Assembly: GCA_946481035.1 (NCBI GenBank)
Contig: CAMLNK010000164.1
Location: 1 to 7,698, forward strand
Reading direction: 5' to 3'
DNA length: 7,698 nt
From: an uncultured Dyadobacter sp.
Lineage (GTDB): Bacteria > Bacteroidota > Bacteroidia > Cytophagales > Spirosomataceae
Shown piece after piece: positions 1-6,839 of this stretch (position 1 is the first letter of the stretch; the number at the start of each line of letters is the position of its first letter). A program made the translations under genes and the position numbers. A model generated the notes under the pieces. That model searched no databases, had not been told where the DNA came from, and saw only the letters and a program-made list of their open reading frames with translations.

Positions 1-72
1 TTTTCGCGAGGCGGCTTGCGCTTTCCGCAAAGAGTAAATCATATTCTATCCATTTTTAATCTTAATGCAAGA

Positions 73-1083
73 ATGAAAATCGCAGTAGTAGGCGCTACCG
101 GTCTGGTGGGCGGCGAAATCCTCAAAGTGCTCGAAGAGCGTAATTTCCCGGTGACGGAGCTTTTGGCCGTCGCATCTGAAAGGTCTGTTGGTAAGGAAGT
201 TACATTCAAGGGTAAACAGATAAAGGTGATCGGCTTCGAGGATGCGATTGCTGCCAAACCGGAGATCGCGATCTTCTCGGCTGGCGGTGGCACTTCATTG
301 GCGCTCGCACCGAAATTCGCAGAAGCAGGTATCACCGTGGTAGATAACTCTTCGGCCTGGCGTATGGACCCAACCAAAAAACTGGTTGTTCCTGAAATCA
401 ATGCAGGTGAATTGACGAAAGAAGACAAAATCATCGCAAATCCGAACTGCTCTACCATTCAAATGGTGGTGGTTCTGAACCCATTGCACAAAAAATACAA
501 AATCAAACGTGTAGTTGTTTCCACTTATCAGTCGGTAACAGGAACCGGTAAGGCTGCCGTGGATCAACTGTTCTCGGAGCGCGCCGGCGATCACAGCAAA
601 GGCAAGGTATACCCGCACCAGATCGACCTGAACGTGCTTCCGCACATCGACGTGTTCCTCGACAATGGTTATACCAAAGAGGAAATGAAGATGACCAACG
701 AAACGAAGAAAATCATGAGCGACGACAGCATTGCAGTAACTGCAACTACTGTTCGTATCCCTACGATCGGCGGTCACTCTGAGGCTGTTAACATCGAATT
801 CGAAAATGAATACGACCTCGACGAAGTACGCCAGATCCTGGCCGAAACCGAAGGCGTAATCGTACAGGACGATCCGAAAAATGCATTGTACCCAATGCCA
901 TTGACGGCTCACGGCAAAGACGAAACGTTCGTAGGCCGCATCCGTCGCGACGAGTCTCAGCCTAAAACACTGAACCTGTGGATCGTAGCGGACAATTTGC
1001 GCAAAGGAGCTGCGACCAATGCGGTTCAGATCGCTGAGTTCCTGGCGAAGCACGACCTGGTTGGTGTCGCTGCCGAAGCATAA
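73..1083 (+). CDS. asd: Aspartate-semialdehyde dehydrogenase
   Basis: The enzyme reduces L-aspartyl-4-phosphate to L-aspartate-4-semialdehyde with NADPH. This is the cytoplasmic branch-point step toward lysine/diaminopimelate, threonine, methionine and isoleucine. The 336-residue product has the usual length for bacterial Asd. Visible motifs are the N-terminal dinucleotide-binding loop GATGLVGGE (residues 7-15), the active-site motif NPNCSTIQ with the nucleophile Cys126, and RIPTIGGHSEAVN with the catalytic His235. All key residues are present, so the gene looks functional. I chose the ATG at 73 because family members begin with a short MKIAVVGATG-type strand. The frame is open back to a TTG at 16, but that would add 19 residues unlike the family. 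No lysC or other threonine/lysine gene adjoins it here. It converges on nuoD and ends 11 nt before a strong hairpin. Confidence 0.96.
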   Translation: MKIAVVGATGLVGGEILKVLEERNFPVTELLAVASERSVGKEVTFKGKQIKVIGFEDAIAAKPEIAIFSAGGGTSLALAPKFAEAGITVVDNSSAWRMDPTKKLVVPEINAGELTKEDKIIANPNCSTIQMVVVLNPLHKKYKIKRVVVSTYQSVTGTGKAAVDQLFSERAGDHSKGKVYPHQIDLNVLPHIDVFLDNGYTKEEMKMTNETKKIMSDDSIAVTATTVRIPTIGGHSEAVNIEFENEYDLDEVRQILAETEGVIVQDDPKNALYPMPLTAHGKDETFVGRIRRDESQPKTLNLWIVADNLRKGAATNAVQIAEFLAKHDLVGVAAEA

Positions 1084-1094
1084 TTTTTAAGAGT

Positions 1095-1142
1095 TATATA
1101 AATGAAACGAGCCGCATGATCGCGGCTCGTTTCATTTATATA
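1095..1142. terminator. Bidirectional hairpin terminator between asd and nuoD
   Basis: This is a perfect 21-bp inverted repeat (arms 1095-1115 and 1122-1142) with a 6-nt loop (1116-1121). The inner part is GC-rich (GAGCCGC/GCGGCTC) and the outer part is A/T-rich, so a U-rich tract forms on either strand within the lower stem. It fills the gap between the convergent asd stop (1083) and nuoD stop (1151). Its position and symmetry suggest it terminates both transcripts. It lacks a long pure T-run, so termination efficiency is inferred. Confidence 0.85.
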
Positions 1143-1150
1143 CTAAAATA

Positions 1151-2368
1151 TTATCTGTCGACTTCTCCCATTACCACATCAATGGAGCCGATTACGGCAA
1201 CAAGGTCGGCCAGCAATGCGCCTTTTGATATTTCACCAATTACCGAAAGGTTATTAAATGAACAAGCCCGCGCTTTGCAGCGAACCGGAATATCAGAGCG
1301 GCCATCGGTACGGAAATAGAAGCCCAGCTCGCCTTTCGGATTCTCCGCGCGCACATAGAAATCCATTGCTTTGGGCCGGATTTTCTTGGGAACAATGGCT
1401 TGCGGGTCGAAATCGCGGGTTCTTTTATGATCTCCCTGCAATTGTACCAGGCTTTGTTCAATGATTTTGACCGATTCCCAGCATTCCACCACACGTACCC
1501 ATGTGCGGTCCCAGCAATCGCCTGTTTTGCCCAGTTTTCCTTCGCCGATGGGTATTTCAAAATCCAGTTCAGGATAAACGGAATAGCCGTCTACTTTTCT
1601 CAAATCGTATCTCAAACCCGAACCGCGCAGCATTGGGCCGGTGCAACCATAATTAATGGCCACGTCCAATGGCAGCACGCCTACATTGGCGGTTCTCTTT
1701 ATAAATATCTTGTTATCCACCACGAGCTGCTGCAATTCGATCAGCTTGGGTTTCAAATATTTAATAAACTCCGCACAACGCTCTTCGAAACCAACCGGCA
1801 GATCATAGAACAGCCCGCCTATCCATATATAATTATACAACATCCGCGCGCCGCAAGTCCATTCTAGCAGGCGAAGGATCTGCTCGCGGTCGCGCATCAT
1901 CCACAGGAAGGGCGTATACGCGCCTATATCCATCGCATACGTACCGAGCGCTACAAAGTGCGAGGCCAGTCGGTTCAGCTCGGCCACCACGACGCGTATA
2001 TATTCTATGCGTTTGGGAATATCGTTTTCAATGCCCAGCATTCGTTCCACACCCATTACATAAGCATGCTCCGAGTTCATCGCGGCCACGTAATCCATTC
2101 GGTCCACATACGGAATGATCTGGTTGAATGGCAACGACTCTGCGTGCTTCTCAAAACAGCGGTGCAAATAGCCCAAATGCGGCACGACGTCGATCACAAC
2201 CTCGCCGTCCGTCACTACTTCCAGGCGCAGTACACCGTGCGTCGACGGGTGCTGCGGGCCCATATTGAGCACCATTTCCTCCGTACGAAGGTTTCCTGAA
2301 TTGTATTTCGTAGGCGCCGAGGCAATGAAATGCTCGGGTTTATATTCGTATTGGATAGAATTGCTCAT
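1151..2368 (-). CDS. nuoD: NADH-quinone oxidoreductase subunit D (complex I 49-kDa subunit)
   Basis: NuoD is a peripheral-arm subunit of respiratory complex I and lines the quinone-binding cavity with NuoB and NuoH at the cytoplasmic membrane. The 405-residue product is full length for a stand-alone NuoD, with no fused NuoC domain. The N-terminal signature GPQHPSTHG is at residues 37-45. His44 and Tyr93 (in DRMDYV) are 49 residues apart, the same spacing as the quinone-contacting His38/Tyr87 of Thermus Nqo4, so they are probably the equivalent pair. The C-terminus [12 protein letters not shown] is the family ending, and the preceding [13 protein letters not shown] stretch is the [NiFe]-hydrogenase-like tail. 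The ATG at 2368 lies 2 nt after the stop of the upstream GHL10 gene, which implies co-transcription and probably translational coupling. No nuoC, nuoE or other nuo gene adjoins it in the window. It could be a dispersed sole copy or a second nuoD. Confidence 0.96.
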   Translation of the reverse strand: MSNSIQYEYKPEHFIASAPTKYNSGNLRTEEMVLNMGPQHPSTHGVLRLEVVTDGEVVIDVVPHLGYLHRCFEKHAESLPFNQIIPYVDRMDYVAAMNSEHAYVMGVERMLGIENDIPKRIEYIRVVVAELNRLASHFVALGTYAMDIGAYTPFLWMMRDREQILRLLEWTCGARMLYNYIWIGGLFYDLPVGFEERCAEFIKYLKPKLIELQQLVVDNKIFIKRTANVGVLPLDVAINYGCTGPMLRGSGLRYDLRKVDGYSVYPELDFEIPIGEGKLGKTGDCWDRTWVRVVECWESVKIIEQSLVQLQGDHKRTRDFDPQAIVPKKIRPKAMDFYVRAENPKGELGFYFRTDGRSDIPVRCKARACSFNNLSVIGEISKGALLADLVAVIGSIDVVMGEVDR

Positions 2369-2370
2369 AC

Positions 2371-3939
2371 CTAAAACCTGACTAGCTTCTGATCGTGTAC
2401 TTCCACGCGTAATGGGCCGATCGGCCGGCCTTCGTTGTGCAGGCGATCTACTGCGGTAACATAATAAACATATCTTTTGCCCGATTCGGCGGTCATGTCC
2501 ACGAATTTTTCACCTTCATAACACATGCCGAGAATGCGGCGCGGGTCATGGGCAGTGGCCTTCTCGTCAGGTGGGAAGCGGTAAATGACGTAGTACCAGG
2601 CCTTGTCGCCGTCGGCAGCCGCATCTGGTTGCTCCCAGGTGAGTTCAATGCCACGCGAAAGCAACGTGGCTTTCAGGCTTTTGGGAGATAGCGGCGGGAT
2701 TTTGTCCTTCCAGGGCATAGTGGGGATCAATGCCGGATATTTGAAAAGATCTCTTCTCAATGAATCCACAAAACCGAGACTATTGGCCCGCAACGATCTC
2801 GAACTGAAAAAAATCGAACCATCTGCCTCACTATCACGGAAATAGCGAACCTGATTAGGTATTTCGGCGGGATTCGACCAATGCGAGTCCTTATCCTTAT
2901 ACCCGACGCGATATGCGCCCATACCGATATATAAATGTCTTTCGAAGCAGTTCTCCGTCCACCAGTCCACAAGGTTCTTATATGGTACTCTGTTGAAACC
3001 CGACGAAAAATACACCTGCGGCGCAATGTAGTCGATCCAACCTTCTTTTACCCAGCGGCGGCTGTCGGCGAACAAATCATCGTAGGAAGCAAGCGCACCG
3101 AATGTTTTGGAGCCTTCGGCGTCGCGGTCTTTATTACGCCACACACCGAACGGGCTGATGCCGAATTTCAGGCGCGGGTTTAATGCTTCGAGTGCTTCGT
3201 GGATCTGTTTTACCAATAAATCCACATTATGGCGGCGCCAGTCGGCCTTATTGGTGTAGCCGTCGGAGTATTTCCGGAACGTCGCGTCGTCCTGAATCAC
3301 CTGGCCGGGTGCTGCGTAAGGGTAAAAATAGTCGTCGAAGTGAATGCCGTCGACATCATAGTTCTTTGCGACGTTGACGGTCATGTCGGTGATGAACTTC
3401 CGCACTTCCGGAATGCCGAAATCGAAGAGCTTGTAGCCGTCGTACGTCAGAATCCACTCCGGGTGAAGCCGGCTGATATTTTCGGCGGAAACACTTTTGG
3501 AAGATTTATGCACCAGGCGGTTGAGGTTCAGCCACGCATGAAATTCGAGGCCGCGCTTGTGCGCCTCGGTAATCATGAAGTCAAGCGGGTCCCACATAGG
3601 CTCGGGCTTGCGGCCCTGTACACCCGTAAGCCATTCCGACCACGGCTCGGGGCTTTTGGCATAAAAGGCATCTCCTGCGGCGCGCACCTGCACGAACACC
3701 GCATTCATTCCTACCCTTTTGTGAAAATCGAGCAGATTAGAGAATTCCTCCTGCTGCTCCTCAGGGAGAAGAGTTTTGCTGCTTGGCCAATCAATATTGT
3801 CAACAGTGGCTATCCAGACCGCTCTAAATTCTCTCTTCGGGGGCAGATTACTCTCTGTTTCCGCGCTCTGAGCCATGCAACTTTCCAGCAAAAACATGAT
3901 TATAACGAAGGAAAGCGCAACAATTTTAATTTTTTTCAC
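2371..3939 (-). CDS. GHL10 (DUF187) glycoside-hydrolase-like envelope protein with FN3-like tail
   Basis: From the GTG start this is a 522-residue exported protein. Residues 1-21 form a signal peptide: a KKIK basic end, a hydrophobic core, then LLESC with Cys21, which fits a lipobox; cleavage after CMA by signal peptidase I is the alternative. Residues about 36-400 match the glycosyl-hydrolase-like 10 family (GHL10, PF02638), starting with [18 protein letters not shown] and including the conserved acidic motif [11 protein letters not shown] at 197-207. Residues about 415-515 look like a fibronectin type III domain ([29 protein letters not shown]). The E. coli GHL10 lipoprotein DigH (YddW) cleaves glycan strands of denuded peptidoglycan, so a periplasmic cell-wall role is the best inference; another polysaccharide is possible. 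The residues after Cys21 lack an obvious acidic surface-export signal. The frame is open to a TTG at 4005, but the GTG at 3939 gives a canonical signal peptide and lies downstream of a good promoter element. Confidence 0.88.
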   Translation of the reverse strand: MKKIKIVALSFVIIMFLLESCMAQSAETESNLPPKREFRAVWIATVDNIDWPSSKTLLPEEQQEEFSNLLDFHKRVGMNAVFVQVRAAGDAFYAKSPEPWSEWLTGVQGRKPEPMWDPLDFMITEAHKRGLEFHAWLNLNRLVHKSSKSVSAENISRLHPEWILTYDGYKLFDFGIPEVRKFITDMTVNVAKNYDVDGIHFDDYFYPYAAPGQVIQDDATFRKYSDGYTNKADWRRHNVDLLVKQIHEALEALNPRLKFGISPFGVWRNKDRDAEGSKTFGALASYDDLFADSRRWVKEGWIDYIAPQVYFSSGFNRVPYKNLVDWWTENCFERHLYIGMGAYRVGYKDKDSHWSNPAEIPNQVRYFRDSEADGSIFFSSRSLRANSLGFVDSLRRDLFKYPALIPTMPWKDKIPPLSPKSLKATLLSRGIELTWEQPDAAADGDKAWYYVIYRFPPDEKATAHDPRRILGMCYEGEKFVDMTAESGKRYVYYVTAVDRLHNEGRPIGPLRVEVHDQKLVRF

Positions 3940-4267
3940 TATCTGACCAATGCAAAATGTTAATCCAACCAAAGTAACGTATTTTGGAACAAAGTTAGCC
4001 GACAACCGTCTTAAATTCGAGCAATAACGGTTTGATTTGGATCGGTATATGAAAATCGGCGCTAGTTGCCTTTTCTTGACTTAGTTATATTTTGACGCTG
4101 GAATGATGTTTTAAACTGGCTTTTCGGCTGTGTACGCAAACATTCAAGTGTTGTAATTCTGAATTATTTTTCTGCATATTTATTGTGTAATAACAAGGAT
4201 TTTTGTGACATAACCGGAAGCAGGATCTTTTTTTAAATACCCCAGTAACGCTTAAACTGTACCCTAA
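3940..4267. promoter_or_regulatory. Divergent intergenic region between GHL10-nuoD and glycogen synthase
   Basis: This 328-nt A/T-rich gap separates two divergently transcribed units and must hold both promoters. The minus-strand promoter is recognisable (see 3990-3997). For the plus strand I see only a weak candidate: TTG at 4066-4068, then 17 nt, then TATATTTTG (4086-4094), one base longer than TAnnTTTG. That would give glycogen synthase a leader of roughly 170 nt. In-frame stops at 4253-4255 and 4265-4267 exclude an N-terminal extension of the synthase into this region. I found no RNA gene, riboswitch-like fold or small ORF that I could defend. Confidence 0.55.
3990..3997 (-). promoter_or_regulatory. 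Bacteroidota -7 promoter element for GHL10-nuoD
   Basis: On the minus strand this reads TAACTTTG, an exact match to the Bacteroidota primary-sigma -7 consensus TAnnTTTG. It is 50 nt upstream of the GTG at 3939, so transcription would start near 3984 and leave a leader of about 45 nt. A TTG lies 24 nt upstream of the box, slightly farther than ideal for the -33 element. A start site here would exclude the TTG at 4005 as the translation start. Confidence 0.55.
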
Positions 4268-6082
4268 TTGGAACCATTTGTCAAAACCACTAAGAAAAAC
4301 GTCCTGTTCGAAGTTGCATGGGAGGTTTGTAATCAAGTTGGAGGGATATATACCGTAATAAGGACCAAGGTGCCCGCCATGGTTGAGAAATGGGAAGAGA
4401 ACTATTTTCTCCTCGGGCCTTATTTCGAAAAGAAAGCGTCTTCCGAATTTGAAATGATTCACGATCTGGACGACTCCCCGGCAGGGCGGGTCGTCAAAAG
4501 AATGCGTGATGCCGGTTTCGCGGTGTACTATGGCTACTGGCTCGTGACCGGGAAGCCCCGGGTCGTGCTGTTCGACGTCGACAGCATTATGAGCAAGCTC
4601 GATGCGATCAAATTCAATCTTTGGGAAAAGAACCGCATCCCCACGATCAACGTCGAACATCTTGTCAATCAGACGCTTTGCTTCGGTGAGCTGGTACGTA
4701 TATTCCTGAAAGAATATGCCGATGAGAATGCCAAACGTGAAGAGATCTCTGCACAATTCCACGAATGGATGGCGAGCAGCGGGCTTCCCGAGCTGAAACG
4801 CGAGAATGTCAAGATCGCGACCACGTTTACGACCCACGCTACCATGCTGGGCCGCTACCTGGCGCAGAATGTGTCGGGTTTTTATAACAAACTGCCCTTC
4901 TTCGACTGGGAACAGGAGGCCAAAAACTATGGTATCCTGGCCCAATGTTCGATCGAACGTCAGGCTGCATTGAATGCACACGTACTCACCACGGTAAGCG
5001 ATGTGACCGCTCGCGAATGCGAGGTGTTCCTCGGCCGCATGCCCGACCTCGTTACGCCCAACGGGCTCAACGTGGTACGTTTCCAGGCCGTACACGAGTT
5101 TCAGAACCTGCATTTGAAGCATAAGGAGCGTATCCATGAGTTTGTGATGGGGCATTTCTTTCCCAGCTATTCTTTCGACCTTGATAAAACGCTCTATTTC
5201 TTCACATCGGGCCGTTATGAGTATTCCAACAAAGGTTACGACCTCACGCTGGAAGCCCTGGCGCGCCTGAACTGGAAAATGGTTCAGGCGAATATGGACA
5301 TGACGGTAGTGATGTTTATCGTTACCAAACAGCCCTATACGTCGGTTAATCCGGATGTTTTGCAATCGCGTGCGGTACTCAATGAGTTGCAGGAAACCTG
5401 TACGGCCATTGAAAAAGAGGTAGGCGAAAAGCTTTTCCTCGCCACCGCTTCGGGCGCCGATCACAAAATGCCCGACTTGAACGAGTTCGTTGACGAATAC
5501 TGGCGCCTGCGCCTCCGTCGGACGATCCAGAGCTGGAAAACCGATAACCTTCCGGCATTTGTGACACACGACCTCAAACAGGAAGACGGCATTACCGATT
5601 TTTGTAAACGCGCCAATCTCGTCAACAACGAGCGCGACCGCGTCAAAATCGTCTACCACCCCGATTTCATCGCATCGACGAACCCATTGTTCGGCCTCGA
5701 TTACGGGCAATTCGTCCGCGGCTGCCACCTGGGCGTCTTCCCGAGCTATTACGAGCCGTGGGGCTACACCCCGCTCGAATGCGTCGTCCGCGGCGTCCCG
5801 ACCGTCACCAGCGACCTTTCCGGCTTCGGCGATTACATCATGCAAATCATGCGTGACTACGAAAACCGGGGCATTTACGTGATCAACCGCAAGTCGCAGA
5901 ACTTCTCACAAGCCGCCGACCAGCTGGCCGATATCCTTTTCAAATTCGTGCGTATGCAGCGCCGCGACCGCATTATGCAGCGCAACCGCGTGGAGAATAT
6001 TTCGGATGTTTTCGACTGGATGAATCTGCGATCGTATTACGATACCGCGCATGATCTGGCTGCGAAGAGGCGGAAGCCTTGA
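4268..6082 (+). CDS. GT3-family (eukaryote-like) glycogen synthase
   Basis: This enzyme transfers glucose from a sugar nucleotide (UDP-glucose in characterised GT3 enzymes) to the non-reducing end of glycogen in the cytoplasm. The 604-residue product belongs to the animal/fungal glycogen synthase family GT3, not the bacterial GlgA family GT5. It starts with the conserved VLFEVAWEVCNQVGGIYTV donor-site segment (about residues 12-30) and contains SGRYEYSNKGYDL mid-protein. The retaining GT-B E-x7-E motif EPWGYTPLE supplies Glu496 and Glu504. Near the C-terminus, residues 562-574 (RMQRRDRIMQRNR) match the arginine-rich helix that binds glucose-6-phosphate in eukaryotic enzymes. The protein ends about 30 residues later, without the long phosphorylated tail of those enzymes. 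The start must be the TTG at 4268: an in-frame TAA immediately precedes it, and the next ATG (residue 38) would remove the conserved N-terminus. It is followed by its own terminator. Confidence 0.94.
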   Translation: MEPFVKTTKKNVLFEVAWEVCNQVGGIYTVIRTKVPAMVEKWEENYFLLGPYFEKKASSEFEMIHDLDDSPAGRVVKRMRDAGFAVYYGYWLVTGKPRVVLFDVDSIMSKLDAIKFNLWEKNRIPTINVEHLVNQTLCFGELVRIFLKEYADENAKREEISAQFHEWMASSGLPELKRENVKIATTFTTHATMLGRYLAQNVSGFYNKLPFFDWEQEAKNYGILAQCSIERQAALNAHVLTTVSDVTARECEVFLGRMPDLVTPNGLNVVRFQAVHEFQNLHLKHKERIHEFVMGHFFPSYSFDLDKTLYFFTSGRYEYSNKGYDLTLEALARLNWKMVQANMDMTVVMFIVTKQPYTSVNPDVLQSRAVLNELQETCTAIEKEVGEKLFLATASGADHKMPDLNEFVDEYWRLRLRRTIQSWKTDNLPAFVTHDLKQEDGITDFCKRANLVNNERDRVKIVYHPDFIASTNPLFGLDYGQFVRGCHLGVFPSYYEPWGYTPLECVVRGVPTVTSDLSGFGDYIMQIMRDYENRGIYVINRKSQNFSQAADQLADILFKFVRMQRRDRIMQRNRVENISDVFDWMNLRSYYDTAHDLAAKRRKP

Positions 6083-6091
6083 TAAGAAGCG

Positions 6092-6125
6092 AAAAGCCCG
6101 GTAGTTTGAAATTACCGGGCTTTTT
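6092..6125. terminator. Intrinsic terminator after glycogen synthase, shared with the toxin gene
   Basis: A 12-bp perfect stem (6092-6103 with 6113-6124) has a GCCCGGTA core, a 9-nt loop and a T-run at 6121-6125. It starts 10 nt after the glycogen synthase stop. On the minus strand the A-run of the left arm becomes a T-run, so it can also end the toxin-antitoxin transcript, whose last gene stops at 6138. Confidence 0.9.
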
Positions 6126-6137
6126 CACATTTTGAAC

Positions 6138-6428
6138 TTATGCTTCTATCAGCGAAATAATTTTTTCATAAATCTTAAAGTTCCCATGCGCGGCAGATAT
6201 TGGTATTAATCCAAAACCATCTGCAAGGATGACCTTCTCTAACTCGCTAATAGAAATCGGTAGTTCAGGGAGTTTGCCAATCTTTTGCTTGATGGCGATT
6301 TCCAAAAGGCTCACATGCGAAACAAATATGGCATTGATCGATAGCAGGGTAATAATGCCGGGGGTTAATCTCAGTGGTGAAGTGAGCGCCCATATAAGCA
6401 CCTGAGTATCGAGCAAGTAACGCTGCAT
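6138..6428 (-). pseudogene. PIN-domain VapC-like toxin with probable internal deletion
   Basis: The 96-residue product is clearly a PIN-domain (VapC-type) ribonuclease toxin at its N-terminus. RYLLDTQVLIWAL (3-15) carries the first catalytic acid Asp7, VSLLEIAIKQKIGKL (39-53) carries Glu43, and FGLIPISAAH (72-81) matches the next conserved block. Typical members are about 125-130 residues and continue with an HxDPFDRxLIAQA block and a TAD motif that supply the remaining acidic ligands. Both are absent. After His81 the sequence passes straight to GNFKIYEKIISLIEA, which resembles the last strand that normally follows the TAD motif (D-x-x-F-x-x-Y). This looks like an in-frame internal loss of about 30 codons near 6183-6190. 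Metal-dependent RNase activity is therefore doubtful, although the product could still fold partly and bind the antitoxin. Its ATG overlaps the antitoxin stop by 1 nt (TAATG). A simple C-terminal truncation is the alternative reading. Confidence 0.75.
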
Positions 6429-6655
6429 TATCTATAATCTTTTAAGTCATCCAACGGTGCATTGAAATCCTCCGGAATTTGATAGCCCTTATGTGCCAAA
6501 CTCCCAAGCCGCACGCGCTTTGCTCTCGCTTCTGGTACTACTGGCTTATCGTCATTCATAAACAGAACAACCACCTCCGATTTCTCGACGGTTGGCGGCG
6601 TTTCCTCCAAAGTCAGGACGCCGTTCTCGTAAGTTCCCTTCACTGCGGTGTACAT
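6428..6655 (-). CDS. VapB-type antitoxin, DUF2281-like
   Basis: This 75-residue protein is the first gene of a two-gene toxin-antitoxin operon. The N-terminal strand pattern (TAVKGTYENGVLTLEETPP, residues 3-21, then KSEVVVLFMND) is the small beta-rich DNA-binding-like domain of DUF2281/DUF104-type antitoxins found beside PIN toxins in Bacteroidota and Cyanobacteria. The C-terminus IPEDFNAPLDDLKDY (60-74) is the acidic segment that in such antitoxins wraps the toxin. It looks complete. Its stop shares one base with the start of the PIN toxin gene, so the two are translationally coupled. Antitoxins of this kind usually repress their own promoter; a good -7 element lies 22 nt upstream. The family assignment comes from sequence patterns only. 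Confidence 0.82.
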   Translation of the reverse strand: MYTAVKGTYENGVLTLEETPPTVEKSEVVVLFMNDDKPVVPEARAKRVRLGSLAHKGYQIPEDFNAPLDDLKDYR

Positions 6656-6676
6656 ATTTCGCTATCTAGGTTTACC

Positions 6677-6684
6677 CAAATTTA
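6677..6684 (-). promoter_or_regulatory. -7 promoter element for the toxin-antitoxin operon
   Basis: On the minus strand this reads TAAATTTG, an exact match to the Bacteroidota -7 consensus TAnnTTTG. Transcription would start near 6670, about 15 nt before the antitoxin ATG at 6655. I see no convincing -33 TTG at the right distance. Confidence 0.5.
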
Positions 6685-6728
6685 ACAATTTTACAAGTAA
6701 GTAATTGCGTTCGGGCCTCTCCTTGATC

Positions 6729-6779
6729 CGATTAATCCCGGTAATTTTAAATTGAATTTTAAAATACCGGGATTAATCG
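6729..6779. repeat. Large near-perfect palindrome upstream of prmA
   Basis: A 15-bp perfect outer stem (6729-6743 with 6765-6779; half-site CGATTAATCCCGGTA) continues, after one bulged A at 6744, into a 7-bp inner stem (6745-6751 with 6758-6764) closed by a 6-nt loop. It lies between divergent genes, so it is not a standard end-of-operon terminator. It could be an operator for a dimeric regulator, a 5'-leader hairpin or attenuator for prmA, or a remnant of a mobile repeat. No T-run follows on the plus strand. Its half-site shares CCCGGTA with the terminator at 6092-6125 on the other side of the toxin-antitoxin pair. Confidence 0.8.
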
Positions 6780-6839
6780 TCCTGATTCCTGAAAATTTTC
6801 AACACCTTCACCCACAATTTTTACCAATAACCAATTACA

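Noticed and set aside
16..30. A short inverted repeat (TTGCG/CGCAA) at the left edge, considered as a terminator of an upstream gene
   Set aside because: The stem is only 5 bp with no following T-run. The upstream gene is outside the window, so it cannot be supported.
16..72. A possible 19-residue N-terminal extension of Asd from a TTG at 16
   Set aside because: Asd proteins start at the Rossmann strand (MKIAVVGATG). The extension has no family support and the ATG at 73 is ideal.
295..1053. A 252-codon minus-strand open frame across asd
   Set aside because: It lies inside asd, which has all its catalytic motifs, and the antisense product resembles no family. It is a shadow frame.
3229..3963. 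A 244-codon plus-strand open frame opposite the GHL10 gene
   Set aside because: The minus strand carries a clear signal peptide, GHL10 motifs and an FN3-like tail. The plus-strand product is low-information and shows no domain.
3940..4005. A possible 22-residue N-terminal extension of the GHL10 protein from a TTG at 4005
   Set aside because: It would bury the signal peptide internally, and the likely transcription start falls inside it.
4085..5845. A 586-codon open frame on the minus strand, antisense to glycogen synthase
   Set aside because: The opposite strand encodes a full GT3 glycogen synthase with its catalytic motifs. The antisense translation has no recognisable domain, and its length is explained by the codon use of the real gene. 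It also runs across the divergent promoter region.
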